Shown: positions 1 to 10,739 of the stretch, in pieces
Layout: the number at the start of each line of letters is the position of its first letter
Position numbering within the stretch: the first letter of the stretch is position 1
Assembly (NCBI GenBank): GCA_036936605.1
Contig: JAUPFV010000002.1
Span: 163,176,813 to 163,240,812 of the forward strand
Length of the DNA stretch: 64,000 nt
Origin: Limnanthes douglasii subsp. nivea
Lineage: Eukaryota; Streptophyta; Magnoliopsida; Brassicales; Limnanthaceae
Direction: 5' to 3'
Position numbers and translations under genes: made by a program
Notes under the pieces: generated by a model
Databases searched by the model: none
Told to the model about the DNA's origin: nothing
The model's input: the letters and a program-made list of their open reading frames with translations, nothing else

Positions 1-259
1 AATAGTGGGGTAAGAAATCCACTCTTACGGTAGTAGTTATGTAATTTAACCATCCACCTCATTTACTATATAAAGGACATTCCCTTTTGGGGAAAAGGGC
101 CAATGATTGATCAATAATTGCAACATTTATTCCTTTTGTCTCTTTCTCTTTCTAGTAATTCATTGTTTGTTGTCACATGACATGAATATTCTCTAGTCCG
201 ATCCACTCACACGAACATCTTCGTTCCTGAGTCTCACTAAATATTCCCTGAGCTCATCA
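1..259 (+). repeat. 5' LTR of element A (right-hand part only)
   Basis: It matches 9345-9603 with about 20 differences in 259 bases by hand count (near 8%). It ends CTCATCA just before the PBS-like site. A TATA-like CTATATAAAG at 66-75 is repeated in the 3' copy and is probably the genomic RNA promoter. The U3 start lies outside the window. Confidence 0.9.
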
Positions 260-260
260 G

Positions 261-280
261 TGGCGCGCGCCGTCTGTGGG
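261..280 (+). other. Primer binding site-like sequence of element A
   Basis: TGGCGCGCGCCGTCTGTGGG follows the LTR end after one spacer base. Many plant Tat-like elements have TGGCGCCGTCTGTGGG here. This copy has an extra GCGC, which would disrupt tRNA pairing. The primer tRNA is not assigned. Confidence 0.6.
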
Positions 281-418
281 AACCGTTTGGTATCCAGAAT
301 TAATTTTGTAAAACGTTTAAAACTAAAGTAAAAAAATATTATAGATACATAAACTCGTGGAGAGATCGAAACTAATCCGAATAGAGATTTAGTTGGTGTC
401 GAATCTCGAGACCATCTG

Positions 419-2050
419 ATGGAAGAGCAGGTCACGAACAAAGGCAATGCTCTGAATCGGTATGCGGAAGAACTTTTAGAGGAGTCAGTTTTGGTCGCCA
501 GACGAAAATAGTTGCTAGAAGACATCGAAAGGTTAAATGCTGAAAGGGATGCCATGATGGCGAGTATCAAAAGGGTGAGGTCCGACAAGAAAGGATCGAG
601 GCTGATCAAACCCAAGATGATGTTGTACCCAAAGAGAGCCGACGCAGGGAAAGTCATCGGCATTATAAAAGACGTGCTAGATCCGAGCAAAAATATGAGC
701 CGTCCGAGTCTAACGAGTATACCTCTTTGACTTCTGATAAGTCTTCCTCTTCGGAGATCGACTCGAGGTACAAGGTGGATCGAAGGCACAAAGATCCGAG
801 GACACACAAGCATACTCATTGGACTCGTAGGAGTCTGAACGATTCGAGGAAGAAAGCTGATGCTGGTAAGCGGAAAATATACTCTGAGGATCATGTTACT
901 ACTCGGAAGCAACCTCAGTCTGATAGCTATCATCAAGATTACAAAGTCAGCAACCACTTCACTTCTCCGACCGAGGAAAGGCTGTACCCAGTAACTAATT
1001 ATGCTCTGGGGGAAGTATGTACAAGGTCGGACATAATTGGACGTCATCCCCCCTCTCTCCGGAAATCCTTTCTGGGCATCTTCCTAAATGGTTCGATATT
1101 TCCAAACTAGAGAAATTTGATGGGACCCAGGATCCTGATAACCATATTGAGCAGTTCAAGAACTTTATCATTAACTACGATGATGACGATAAGTTGTTAT
1201 GTAGAGCTTTCTCTCAAAAGTTCAAGAACGCTGCCTCAAAGTGGTACAACCGACTGCCTCAGGGGTGCATGAAGAATTTCGATATGTTCTGGAGTATATT
1301 CCGACAGCACTTCATCGGAAGCAAAAAGTTTCGTGCCAACGGATATACCATCATTTATTGTCGACATAAAATTGGAGAGAGTTTGAAAGAATACACCAAG
1401 TGATTCATCCAAGTCAAGACGAACATGGAATAATGCGAAGACAAGATAGCATTGGTTGCCTTCCTAATGAGTCTTCTTCTGGGGGTAATGAAAGATAATG
1501 TTGTGGAAATACAAGCTATGACGTTTGGAGCTTTGTTGGATCAGACAGAAAAAAGAATCTTAGTCGAGGAAACCAGGGCCTCAAAGATAGAATCCATGTC
1601 TCAATTCTATCAGGATCCGAACTTAGCCAGAACTAGTACGACGACGGTGAATATCCGACCATAGGCTGCCCTACCGGTCGCCACTGTCCGACCACGGGCT
1701 TAGACAGTTCAAGCAACGAATCAGACCTCTCAACGGGCGACTCAGAACCAACAGTATCAACATGCAGGTCAAGCAGTTCAACAGTATGTCCGACCGGCTT
1801 CGAATAGGTGGATCCGACCAGCTCACTACGCCGAGTTGACTAAGTGTATCTCCACTATTTTCGAAAAGGCACGTGCAAATATGCATTTCCGCAAGCCTTT
1901 TCCACTACAGAATCTGAGGGAGCACTAGAAGAACAAATACTGTCAGTTCCATGATTACATCAGACATCACACTAAGGACTGTGTGGCTTTAAAGAAAGAA
2001 GTCCAATACCTAATTGAGAACGGAAAGCTGGTTGCTTTGTCAAGAAGAAT
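419..2050 (+). pseudogene. Gag of element A, disrupted
   Basis: The reading frame starts at an ATG at 419 and is broken after about 30 codons, then continues in pieces (512-730, 727-1110, 1017-1403, 1452-1664, about 1865-2045). The 1080-1400 part is a retrotransposon gag core: a W-F-DISKLEKFDGTQDPDNH motif, an LLCRAFSQ stretch and WYNRLPQG. The tail near 1950-2040 has the CQFHDYIRHHTKDC pattern that replaces a classic zinc knuckle in this group. Gag forms the particle that packages element RNA. A 284-residue open frame on the opposite strand (193-1047) is taken as a shadow. Confidence 0.82.
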
Positions 2051-2289
2051 ACCGTAGTGGCACCAAAACAAGAACTCGCTCCAAGGCAATATGATACCAT
2101 GATGATATCCGATGTGCTCGAAGAAGAGTTTGTGGATGCGTTTGATGTAGCCACAGAATATCTTGATCCGAAGCCTGGCCGGAACAGCCTAAACGTGATA
2201 GAGGAGTCTATCCCCAGAGGGAAGGTCAGTGAGTTATGTTTATTTTTTTGAGTCACTAACCATTTTTTGCGGGATACAGTAGCATGTAT

Positions 2290-3330
2290 ATCAAATTACT
2301 CGAGGAAGAGGCACATCGTACGCTGGTTACAATCAAATCCGGATTGACCCGGGGGATCAGGAGAGCACAACTTTCATCACCGGAAGGGGTCTACACTGCT
2401 ATAGAGTGATGCCATTCAGACTAAATAATGCGGGGGCAACATAACAACGTTTAGTGAACAAAGCTTTCGAGAGTCAGATCGGCAGAAATGTGGAAGTCTA
2501 TATTAATGACATGTTAGTTAAAAGCCTTAGAGACGAGGATCATTTATCTGACTTAGAAGAAACTTTCACCAATCTAGCCAAAATAAATCTAAAGTTGAAC
2601 CCGGAAAAATGCATGCTTCGGGTAAGATCTGGAAAGTTTTTAGGCTACATAGTCAGTGAGCAGGGTATCGAAGCTGATCCCATGCAGCTGAATGCCTTAT
2701 GTACTATGGATCCACCTAGAACGATCAAGGTGCAAATTTTAACCGGAAGGTTGGCTGCTTTAAACAGTTTCATCTCCAGGTCATCAAATAAATGTGCCCC
2801 CTTCTTCCAGGTGTTGAGGAAAGCGAATCACTTTGATTGGATGCAAGAATGCTCTGACACCTTCAATCACATCAAACAACATCTCTCGTCCCGGGAAGTC
2901 CTGACAAAGCCATGTCTGGGGGAGAAGTTGTTCATCTACTTAGCCGTGTTCGACTTCGCAGTCAGTTCAGTTTTAGTCCGAGAAGAATCGAACGTTCCAA
3001 GACCAGTCTATAACGTAAGCAAAAGTCTTTTGGATTCAGAAAAGAGATACCTCAAGTTTGAAAAGCTCGCACTTTCTCTAGTAACATTTGTTCGAAAGAT
3101 GAGGCCCTACTTCCAGTCTCACGCGGTGGTAGTGCGAACATCTTTTCCTTTGAAAAATATGTTAAAGAGGCCCGATGTGTCCGGGAGGATGACTAAGTGG
3201 TCGGTAGAACTCGGGGATTTTGACATCGAGTTCGAACCGCGAACTGCGATCAAAGCACATGCACTAGCTAACGTTTTGGTAGAGTTTCATTCAAACGTGG
3301 ACATGGAGGAAGAAAAGTCTGATCCTGAAT
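2290..3330 (+). pseudogene. Reverse transcriptase (C-terminal half) and RNase H of element A
   Basis: The recognisable RT starts abruptly near 2315 at a GYNQIRID motif. Protease and the N-terminal fingers and palm are absent, so gag passes into mid-RT by deletion. The active site reads YINDM near 2500, where the family has Y-V/I-DD-M, so one catalytic aspartate is Asn. A stop lies in the palm near 2442. From 2454 a 292-codon open frame runs through the connection region (LNPEKC, GYIVSEQGI) into the first RNase H (VSKSLLDSEKRYLKFEKLAL). The neighbouring frame at 3331 holds the second RNase H. Confidence 0.85.
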
Positions 3331-3968
3331 GACAAGTTCGAACCGATGGGGGATCCAAATCATCGGGATGCGGAGCGGGTGTACAACTAACCTCCCCGGA
3401 TGGCATTGTAATGTGCCAGGCAATCTAACTTGGATTCTAAGCATCGAACAACGAGGCAGACTACGAGGCGGCCCTCACCGGATTATGACTTGCAAAGATT
3501 TGGGGGGCTAAACAGTTCAAGTTGATTAGTGACTCCAAACTTCTAGTGAACCATGCTCTAGGGTGCTCAGAAGCAAGGAAAGATCATTTGGTGAAGTATC
3601 TGGGAATTTTGAAAGCTTTGACCTTGGAATTCAAATACATCCGATTCGAACACGTTCACAGGACTGGAAATTCAGTGGCTGATTCCTTGGCCAAAGCATC
3701 TTATTCAGAAGAATACGCGTGGATAGTGACCCAAGAAAATCCGTCGATAATTAAGGGATCCGAACCGGGGGAGGGTAGTATCAGAGCTTTCCAGATATTC
3801 ACAGCCTTAACAAAAGACTGGAAAAGTGAAATACAAGATTTCTTAGTCCATGACACATTTCCCGTTGACAAAGTAAAAGCTAAGAAAATACGCTTCAAAG
3901 CTTACGGTTACGTGGTCCTTGAAGATGTGCTGTATTATCTTTTAGTCGTCCTTTACTTTGCTGTTTAG
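3331..3968 (+). pseudogene. Second (archaeal-type) RNase H of element A
   Basis: A VRTDGGS-like start at about 3335 (here QVRTDGGSKSSGCGAG) begins the second RNase H typical of plant Tat elements. It continues after a frame break in the 3522-3968 frame with ISDSKLLVNHALG, then HVHRTGNSVADSLAKAS, the HxxxN...AD signature near 3660-3690. This domain helps remove RNA during reverse transcription. At least one frameshift near 3510 separates the halves. Confidence 0.8.
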
Positions 3969-5042
3969 GGAAAAATGAGTCACAGCTAATAGTCTCAGAG
4001 TTGCACGACGGGGAAGGGTCTGCGTACTGTGGATACAAAACACTGATACGAAGAGTTCTTCTGGTAGGATATTATTGGTCGACTATCTCAGCTGACGCCA
4101 AGGAGTTGGTACAGAAATGTGACACCTGTCAGCGGTTTGCTAATTCGATTCACTTGCCCGGAGTACCTCTAGAGTCAATATCAGAATCTATGCCCTTCGA
4201 TCGATGGCGAATAGATTTAGTCGGACCACTTCCTATGGCTTCAGGAGGGTGCCAAACAATCATCGTTGTTGTGGACTATTTTTCCAAGTGGGTAGAGGCC
4301 GAACCACTAGCAGGAACAAGGTAAAAATATGTGATCAAATTCATCATCTCCAACATTTGTTGCTGCTTTGGTATACCTAGGAAGATTACGATTGAATAGC
4401 GGCCCCCAGTTCGACAATAGTGAAATGAGAACTTTCTTCGCTTCCAAGGGGATACAACAATGTTTTTCGACACCGTTCCATCCCCAAGCGAACGTTCAGG
4501 TCGAAGTAACCAATCGAACAATCTTGGACGGACTACGAAGAATCTAGAGGGCAAAGTAGGGAAGTGGCCAGATTACCTACAAGAAGTGCTATAGGCTTAT
4601 AGGACAACTCCTCGGACTACAACACATGAGTCCCCTTTCGCACTGGTGTACGGAATGGATGCAGTAGTGCCATCGGAAACAATGTCCCATCTTTCCGACT
4701 GAGTGAGTATTCCGAGGAGGGGAATGACAAAGGAAAACGCACAGAGCTTGATCTGATAGAAGAAAAGAGAAGAAGGTACAACTGAATTCCTTGCACTATC
4801 AAACTTTAATGAGAAGTCGTTACTCGTCGAAGGTCAGAAGAAGAGAATTTGAGGTGGGAGACAAGGTCCTAAGAAAAGTCTTCTTGCACACAAAAGAAAA
4901 GAGACTCGGAAAACTCGCCATAAAGTGGGAAGGCCCGTACACAGTCACAAAGAAGTTGAAACCAGGGATATACCGATTGAAAGACAAAGGAGGAAGAGAT
5001 CTTCCCCATCCCTGAATATTGAGCACCTAAAAGCTTATTTAG
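3965..5042 (+). pseudogene. Integrase of element A, disrupted
   Basis: The 4001-4324 frame carries the HHCC-type end (KCDTCQRFAN) and the start of the catalytic core (DRWRIDLVGPLP, VVVDYFSKWVEAE). The rest of the core is broken by stops at about 4322-4600. The C-terminal part resumes at 4791-5015 with KVRRREFEVGDKVLRKVF and KWEGPYTVTKKL, a GPY-like module. Integrase would insert the DNA copy into chromosomes. The integrase N-terminal and core regions are present here, unlike in C and D. Confidence 0.82.
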
Positions 5043-5094
5043 TTTGATTGTGTGATATGTAAATATTTTCCTTGTCAAATTTATGTAAGTTCCG

Positions 5095-5146
5095 GTGGCA
5101 CACTCTTTCCTACCCTGGTCGCGCAGGAGGGTTTTAATGAGGTGCC
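5095..5146 (+). other. Conserved non-coding block after pol, element A
   Basis: ACTCTTTCCTACCCTGGT followed by GGGTTTTAATGAGGTG. Nearly the same block occurs after pol in element D (reverse strand, 51374-51420). Parts recur in C and E. It has no open frame conserved across elements. Function is unknown. Confidence 0.6.
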
Positions 5147-5214
5147 TAAATAACCGGCTTATATATCGAATTTTATTGCCTTCTTTTAAAACTAGACTAA
5201 GTTCATATTTTTGG

Positions 5215-5385
5215 AATCAACATATTCCAAAGAAGTTTGGACAAGAAAGTTTATCTTTTTGAACTCAAAACATACTCCAAGGAAGTTAGGGCAAGAAAGT
5301 TCATCTTTTTGGACTCAAAACATACTCCAAAGAAGTTTGGACAAGAAAGTTCATCTTATTGAACTCAAAATATGAACCATAGATC
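5215..5385 (+). repeat. 50-bp tandem repeat, about 3.4 copies, element A
   Basis: TCCAA phases fall at 5226, 5276 and 5326, giving an exact 50-base period. The unit contains AAGAAGTTTGGACAAGAAAG. It lies between the end of pol and the stop of the antisense gene, the same place as tandem repeats in B, C and D. Confidence 0.85.
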
Positions 5386-5573
5386 GTTTGAATAAATAAT
5401 TCAGTATTGAATCACAAGAAGAAAAACATGTGGAAGAAACGATTAAGTAAATCATCACACTAAGAATATGTCACTAAAAGCTCCAGTAACAAGGAGAATA
5501 TTACACAAAAAGTTTATTGTTGCAGGATTCATGGAACAAACAAGTTAACAAAATATGAACTACCTAGTATATG

Positions 5574-8500
5574 CTAATCGGATCCAGAATTTTCTTTACT
5601 ACCAACTGGGGAATCCGAGTCCGATGAAGAGCTCACCGAATCCTCACTAGATTTAGGGTCCTCCACGGATACTCTGGGGGAAGCGATGCTGCTTAATAAC
5701 CCGAGTCCAAAGACTACTAAGGTGCAAGTCCAGGAACCTTTCATGCATCTCCATAACCATTGCAGACCTCAACTTCGAATCCCTCTCTTCAAGACGAGCA
5801 ACCATTTTAGCAGCATACTTATCAAGACATTGTTTCTTCTTAGCTTTGAAGTTTTTCTTCAAGTTCTTATTCTCTGCCGATAGCTTCTCGATGTCTTGGA
5901 CAGCATTTTTAAAATATACCTTTATCTTGTAATAGCCTTCAACAAGACCATCTATCGTTGTGTCATGCTCGCCATCCTTGGCAATGAACTTCTCCCTTTC
6001 ATCATCAAATTTAGTCTTTTCCTCGGACAGTTCAGTCCCAAAGGAATTGATGGTAGTCAAGAGGTCCTTAGAGGTGTTCTTCTCCTTAGCCAATTCATCA
6101 GCCTTTAACTCTCTTTTTAGCTCTTCCGACTCGGAAGACAGAGTTTGTACCTTGGAGGTCACTTCTGATTTCTTGGCTAACTCATCATTTAGCTCCTTCA
6201 CTTTTTTTTTTCAAGTTATCGGACTCAGTGACTAGGCCTTCCACTTTGGAGGATATCTCGGTCTGTTCGGCCACCTGACCGGTCAAGTCTCTCACTTTGT
6301 CTTTCAACTCGGAGACCTCAGAAGTTAAGGCTTTCAACTTCGCCCTCCTCTCAATAACCTCATCTTTATATCGATCCTTCTGATTCGCTTTGGGTTCGAG
6401 TAGGGCAGCAGCATGTAGTAATTTGTTCAACTCATTCGCCACATAGTCATTAGCATACACATCAAAGTAAGCAAAAGCCGGGGAGGGGTACCTTTCCTCG
6501 TCGGAGTCGCCTTCTTGAGCTTCCCTTCGTGTGGAGAGAAATTCTCCACCAGAGTCTGAGTCGACAATCACAAATGTTTTGGACAAAGGCAGGCTCAGAC
6601 GATTAGTGTTGTCACTTTCCCCTTCACTCTCAACAATCCTTTTCTTCTTCTCCTCAGCAATAAACATCTGTGGCCTTGTAGCAACAACCCAACCTTGAGG
6701 CCTAATCTCAACCATGTGATCAACTTAATTTGACCTATTTTCAGGATGAGAAGTTGGGGAGAATGCCTGAGGACCGAGGGGGGCTTCCTGTTGAGGTTCC
6801 GATGACCTCGCATCCTGGGGCAAGCCTACTTGGGTATCATCATGATCACCCGGAGCCCTTGTGGAGGACTGCCTTGCATCCTTTCTTGGGGACCACCCTG
6901 AGCCATGGGTTGAGAACCCTCTTGAGCATTGACCCTCATCTCCTCGGTAGTGTCATCTTCAGACTCGGCATCTTCCTTAGTCTCTTCTTCCTCACCTTAC
7001 TCAGGTTTTTCGGTATCTTGATGACTCGGAGCTCGGGCCCGAGTAGGGAGGTAAACTGCATTATCCAAGCGCTTTAAATGCTTAAGTACATCGTCGCTAG
7101 GGGGAGGTACCATAAGTTCTGAGACGGTCTTCTTCTCACTAAGATCGCACCACCACAGATTACACTTGGAAAAGTTCATAGGAAGAAAGCTTTGGTGGAA
7201 CTTGGAATCCTAGTGTTCACTTGTCCAAGCACTTAGCTTCTCAAAGATAGCCTTGCCGGATCTAGCATGGCGCTTATAGGACTTAGCAATTCCTTTCATA
7301 GCTGAAAAAAGACACAAAGTTAAAATTTACCGAACCTGGCCACTCGCAAACAATTTAGATGAGAGTACTTACCTTTTCGGTCCACTTTAGCGTCAACCGA
7401 TGAGGAAGGTCTTCAGACTTTTTAAATCTGGTCTCCCACAACCCGGAAATGAACAGAAATTGTTGCTTCCACTTCTTGTCGGCCTCCATAAAATCCTTTA
7501 TCACTTTAAGTTTCCTGGCAAAACCAAGCGAATAGAAGGGATAGTGAGAATTCTTGGCCACACCCGAGACGACAATGAGCTGTTCCATAGTGAAAGAATT
7601 CTCGGAGGGCCTCGAAGCTATAATGCAGGCCATGAGGGTATACCACATGTTAGCCCCGACCTGAGAAGGACAAAGTCCAACCAAGTGGAAAATAGTCGGT
7701 CAGGAGAGGATCCAGGGGCAATCAAAGACCCGGTTCATCAGCTCCGTATAAATCACCAACTCATTGTTCCAAACTAATAAAGGTGTCTCACCAACAGTAG
7801 GAAATCGGATATTGATGTGAGTAGGAATACCCCAAAGATCCCTTAGCTTGACCTCCTCGGTCAGATGAAAATATTTATACTTCACCTTGTACAAAGCCAA
7901 AAGATGTTCACCTTCGATACCTCGGAGATTGTCGCCTAGGATATCTTCCACATTCGAGGGCAAACCTATGGAACGCTTCTTCTTCTTCTTACTCTTTACC
8001 ACAGAATTCTCACCTTGGTGAGGGGTAAGATTAGTCACAGGTTCCGAGGGAGGAGTCAGAGCATCATCATCCAGGGATGAAGCATTTGTAAGAACAACTC
8101 GAAGAGGCTCTGCCTCAACTACGACGACGTCAGGGTTCTCCTTATCATCATCAGGGTCGACAGATAGATTCTTCTCTTGAACCTCTAGGATGGGAGTGAG
8201 AGACGGTTCGGGCTGAGTCCCCCTCAGCAAGGTTTTCCTAGGGATAACGTCTCGCGTTGTTTGAGGAGAGATTTAAGGGGTTATTGGAGGCGTCGAGACC
8301 GAGGAGGGGATCCTCATCTAGACCGATTTGGTGGCTCGATCGGGCGATCTTTTCTGTTTAGCTTTGTCTCTGTTTTCCTTAACCAGCGGATTTTCTCTCT
8401 CATCGCCCATTACGATGAAGGGAGAAGGTCGAGAAGGAAAAATCGAGGGAGTTGGAGAAGCATAAAGATCAACCCCACCACTTAAAAGGTGTGCTTGACT

Positions 8501-8700
8501 TGGGGAGGATGCAACAAGGTTGATGGAGCATTCGCGGATCGGAGCCCAGTTGTTTCGAAAGGTAGATTCTCAAATCTCTCCAGGGGAAGGATGTTCTCTT
8601 GCACCGGCAGATCTACGAGTACCGATCCGATTAGAAATGTTGAACCACCTCCAAAGGTTGTACCTTTCAAGATTGATGAATTCATCAGGCATGAAAATGC
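5574..8700 (-). pseudogene. Antisense extra gene (aORF) of element A
   Basis: Open frames on the minus strand make up one gene opposite to gag-pol. The core at 8000-7380 has GLPSNVEDILGDNLRG, a WGIPTHINIRFPT segment, LCPSQVGANMWYTLMAC and FLFISGLWE. It resembles plant proteins annotated as putative gypsy-type transposon (Transposase_28-like), by memory only. A spliceable intron sits at 7302-7372. Frames 6715-6185 and 6201-5653 are charged coiled coil (about 350 residues). The tail is acidic and Ser-rich, ending at a stop at 5574-5576. The start codon is uncertain. A few stops and frame changes suggest decay. Relatives are in B, C and D. Confidence 0.75.
7302..7372 (-). other. Intron in the antisense gene of element A
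   Basis: Read on the minus strand, AAAAG is followed by GTAAGTACTC, and TTTTTTCAG precedes CTATGAAAGG, giving a 71-base GT-AG intron. The junction falls just after the LKW-K/T-type motif, the same place as introns in B (11017-11095) and D (49353-49441). Confidence 0.75.
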
Positions 8701-8798
8701 AAAGTAAGAAGTTTGCTTAGGCACAGTCTCTCTCTCTCTCTCTAGAGCAAATTTTTTCGAAAGAAAATCAGAAACCTTTACTCAGGAAAAAATTTGAG

Positions 8799-8806
8799 TA
8801 TTTATA
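8799..8806 (-). promoter_or_regulatory. TATA box for the antisense gene of element A
   Basis: CCTATAAATAC on the minus strand lies about 100 bases upstream of the first plausible coding codons, followed by a GA-rich leader (8728-8743). B and D have a TATA box at the matching place. Confidence 0.6.
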
Positions 8807-9167
8807 GGCAAGGGAAACGAAAGGCGAATAGGCAAAAGGTAACGGTACAGTGGGACATGTCCATAATTGCTGCGCCGCCTAAAAAATATTTGACTAGATA
8901 AAAGCGAAATAAAGCCAGCACGCCTGACAATAAATGATTACTTAGGTGACATCAGCGTGACCAAGTGGTGAGGTCAGTTAACCAAAATCCAATCCGACCT
9001 AGTAAAAATATTACCAAGGAATATGAGATCCGACCATAATAAAATCTGAATATGAAATCCGACCCTATCAGATTTCGTTCAGTAAGAAAAATACCCGAAC
9101 AGGGTAGCAGAGGCTCTAATCCAAACATTGTAAAACTGCAACCAAAGTCCATGTCCAGAGAACTACA

Positions 9168-9185
9168 CATGGACCAGGGGGCTAC
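9168..9185 (+). other. Polypurine tract of element A
   Basis: GACCAGGGGGCTAC lies directly before the TGATAAGGG start of the 3' LTR. D has a comparable AAAATGGGCAAC directly before its LTR start. Confidence 0.65.
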
Positions 9186-9603
9186 TGATAAGGGAAGGAA
9201 AATATAGGTGGCTAACATGTAATTTAGTTTACAAAAAAGGGTAAGGTCCATGTTTTTAATGGTTAGGGACCAAAGTAAATCACACATAAGAAATAGGGGG
9301 GAGGGTCAAATGTTATACCCCAAGAACTTGTTTGTAAATAGTCAAATAGTAGGGTAAGAAATCCACTCTTACGGTGGTAGCTATGTAATTTAACCATCCA
9401 CCTCATTTACTATATAAAGGACATTTTCTTTTGGGGAAAAGGGTCAATGATTGATCAATAATTGCAACATTTATTCCACTTGTCTCTTTTTCTTTCTAGG
9501 AATTCACGGTTTGTTTTCACATCACACGAATATTCTCTAGTCCGATCCACTCACACGAACATATTCGCTCTCGAGTCTCACTAAAGATTCTCTGAGCTCA
9601 TCA
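9186..9603 (+). repeat. 3' LTR of element A (418 bp)
   Basis: It begins TGATAAGGG after the polypurine tract and ends CTCATCA. The last 259 bases match the window start. A TATA-like CTATATAAAG lies near 9410. Confidence 0.9.
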
Positions 9604-10548
9604 GCGATGATACGATGATGCTTCCCGAATATATAAAGACTATTATAAGGATCATGGTTACAGGGAGAAGAGAAAAAAAAATCCAAAACCAAACAAATGG
9701 TGAGTGTGAATATGTTATTTTCAAAACATGGAGGAACATCTGTCATGTAAAGACCTCACTCAGTGAGTCTCCGCAAATACGAGGTCCTCATGAGATTATG
9801 CATAATGGATATGTAAAACCATATATCAAATGCATATATTTGTTAAAAGTTTTATAAAGTCATTCTAATAAACGTGTTAAATCAAATGTTAACTTTGATA
9901 AGTGTTAAGACTTTTAGTGTGAAGATTAAATAACATAACTAGTTCTCGAAAGATAAAATGATTTGATTTGTTCTAAAGAGAAATAGTATATAGTCGACAG
10001 TTTAAGAGTAAAATGTCCAATCACTTTATTTAATAATCTCTCCTATTATTTATAAAATAGAAGAGTAAAATGTCCAATCACTTTATTTAATAATCTCTCC
10101 TATTATTTATAAAATAGAAGAGTAAGTAACGGAATCAGTTACACTTTTGGATAAATTACACCTTAGTACTATACATCTATATTTAATATTACATTTATCC
10201 TTTTAAATTTACACAACTTTTACCAGAACTCTTTATCCTAATTTCTTTAGCTCTCTTATAATTTATATTTTTATCAATAGGCTCTCTAGTTCTTATAAAT
10301 ACTATTGAATAAGGACCAAAATTTCTTCGGGCTGCCTCAAATTAAAACAGTCAACCGTCCTTGAAATTTGTCCTTTATGTCGTCCTAAAAAACTTTATGA
10401 TGATTGTTTCGAATATTTTCTATGTTTATTATCAAAATTTGCCTCAAACAATTATGTAATCTTTCTGAATTTGCTTCGAATATACACGTGACATTTTCAA
10501 TCATTTATCTAGTAGTAGCTAGAAATTCATGAAGTACCGCCACTACGC
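9604..10548. other. AT-rich stretch between element A and the antisense gene of B
   Basis: No gene is seen. By position it may hold the decayed 3' LTR or 3' UTR of element B/F, but it does not visibly match the 5' LTR at 29964-30228. It contains a perfect 57-bp tandem duplication at 10007-10120. Confidence 0.5.
10007..10120. repeat. Perfect 57-bp tandem duplication
   Basis: Two identical copies lie head to tail at 10007-10063 and 10064-10120, beginning AGTAAAATGTCCAATCAC. There is no visible divergence between them, so the duplication is recent. Confidence 0.95.
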
Positions 10549-10688
10549 GTGCAATGTGTTATTAACTCTAACAACTTACACATGCCACTCTACTTTAGAG
10601 TAGGAAAACGTTTATCGATTCGTATTTCAAACTATAGTAGTTGTCAATCCTTCATTTCTCTTCTCACGTTCCTCTTCACTAATTCTTT

Positions 10689-10696
10689 TATAAATA
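10689..10696 (+). promoter_or_regulatory. TATA box for the antisense gene of element B
   Basis: CTTTTATAAATATTCTC on the plus strand precedes the antisense gene, which runs rightward against the minus-strand pol. Confidence 0.55.
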
Positions 10697-10739
10697 TTCT
10701 CTTTACACTCATTTTTCTATCACACACAAATCCTAGTGA

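Larger units (their letters stand above)
1..9603 (+). mobile_element. Tat-like Ty3/Gypsy LTR retrotransposon A, defective
   Basis: A long terminal repeat pair frames gag, pol and an antisense gene. Bases 1-259 and 9345-9603 align end to end without net indels, so the 5' LTR begins about 158 bases left of the window. The order is LTR, PBS-like site, gag, RT, RNase H, second RNase H, integrase, tandem repeat, antisense gene, polypurine tract, LTR. The two RNase H segments and the extra 3' gene point to the Tat lineage, which is known to carry an archaeal-type second RNase H. Many stops and a missing protease plus N-terminal RT make it non-autonomous. The 3' LTR flank begins at 9604; the other flank is outside the window, so no target duplication can be tested. 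Confidence 0.88.

Noticed and set aside
193..1047. 284-residue open frame on the minus strand
   Set aside because: It lies opposite the gag of element A, spans the LTR/PBS and has no recognisable motif. Position, composition and lack of counterparts in C, D and F make it a shadow.
5686..6235. Plus-strand Ser/Phe-rich frames (65, 70 and 91 residues)
   Set aside because: They are complements of the coiled-coil part of the minus-strand antisense gene, which has the better coding character.
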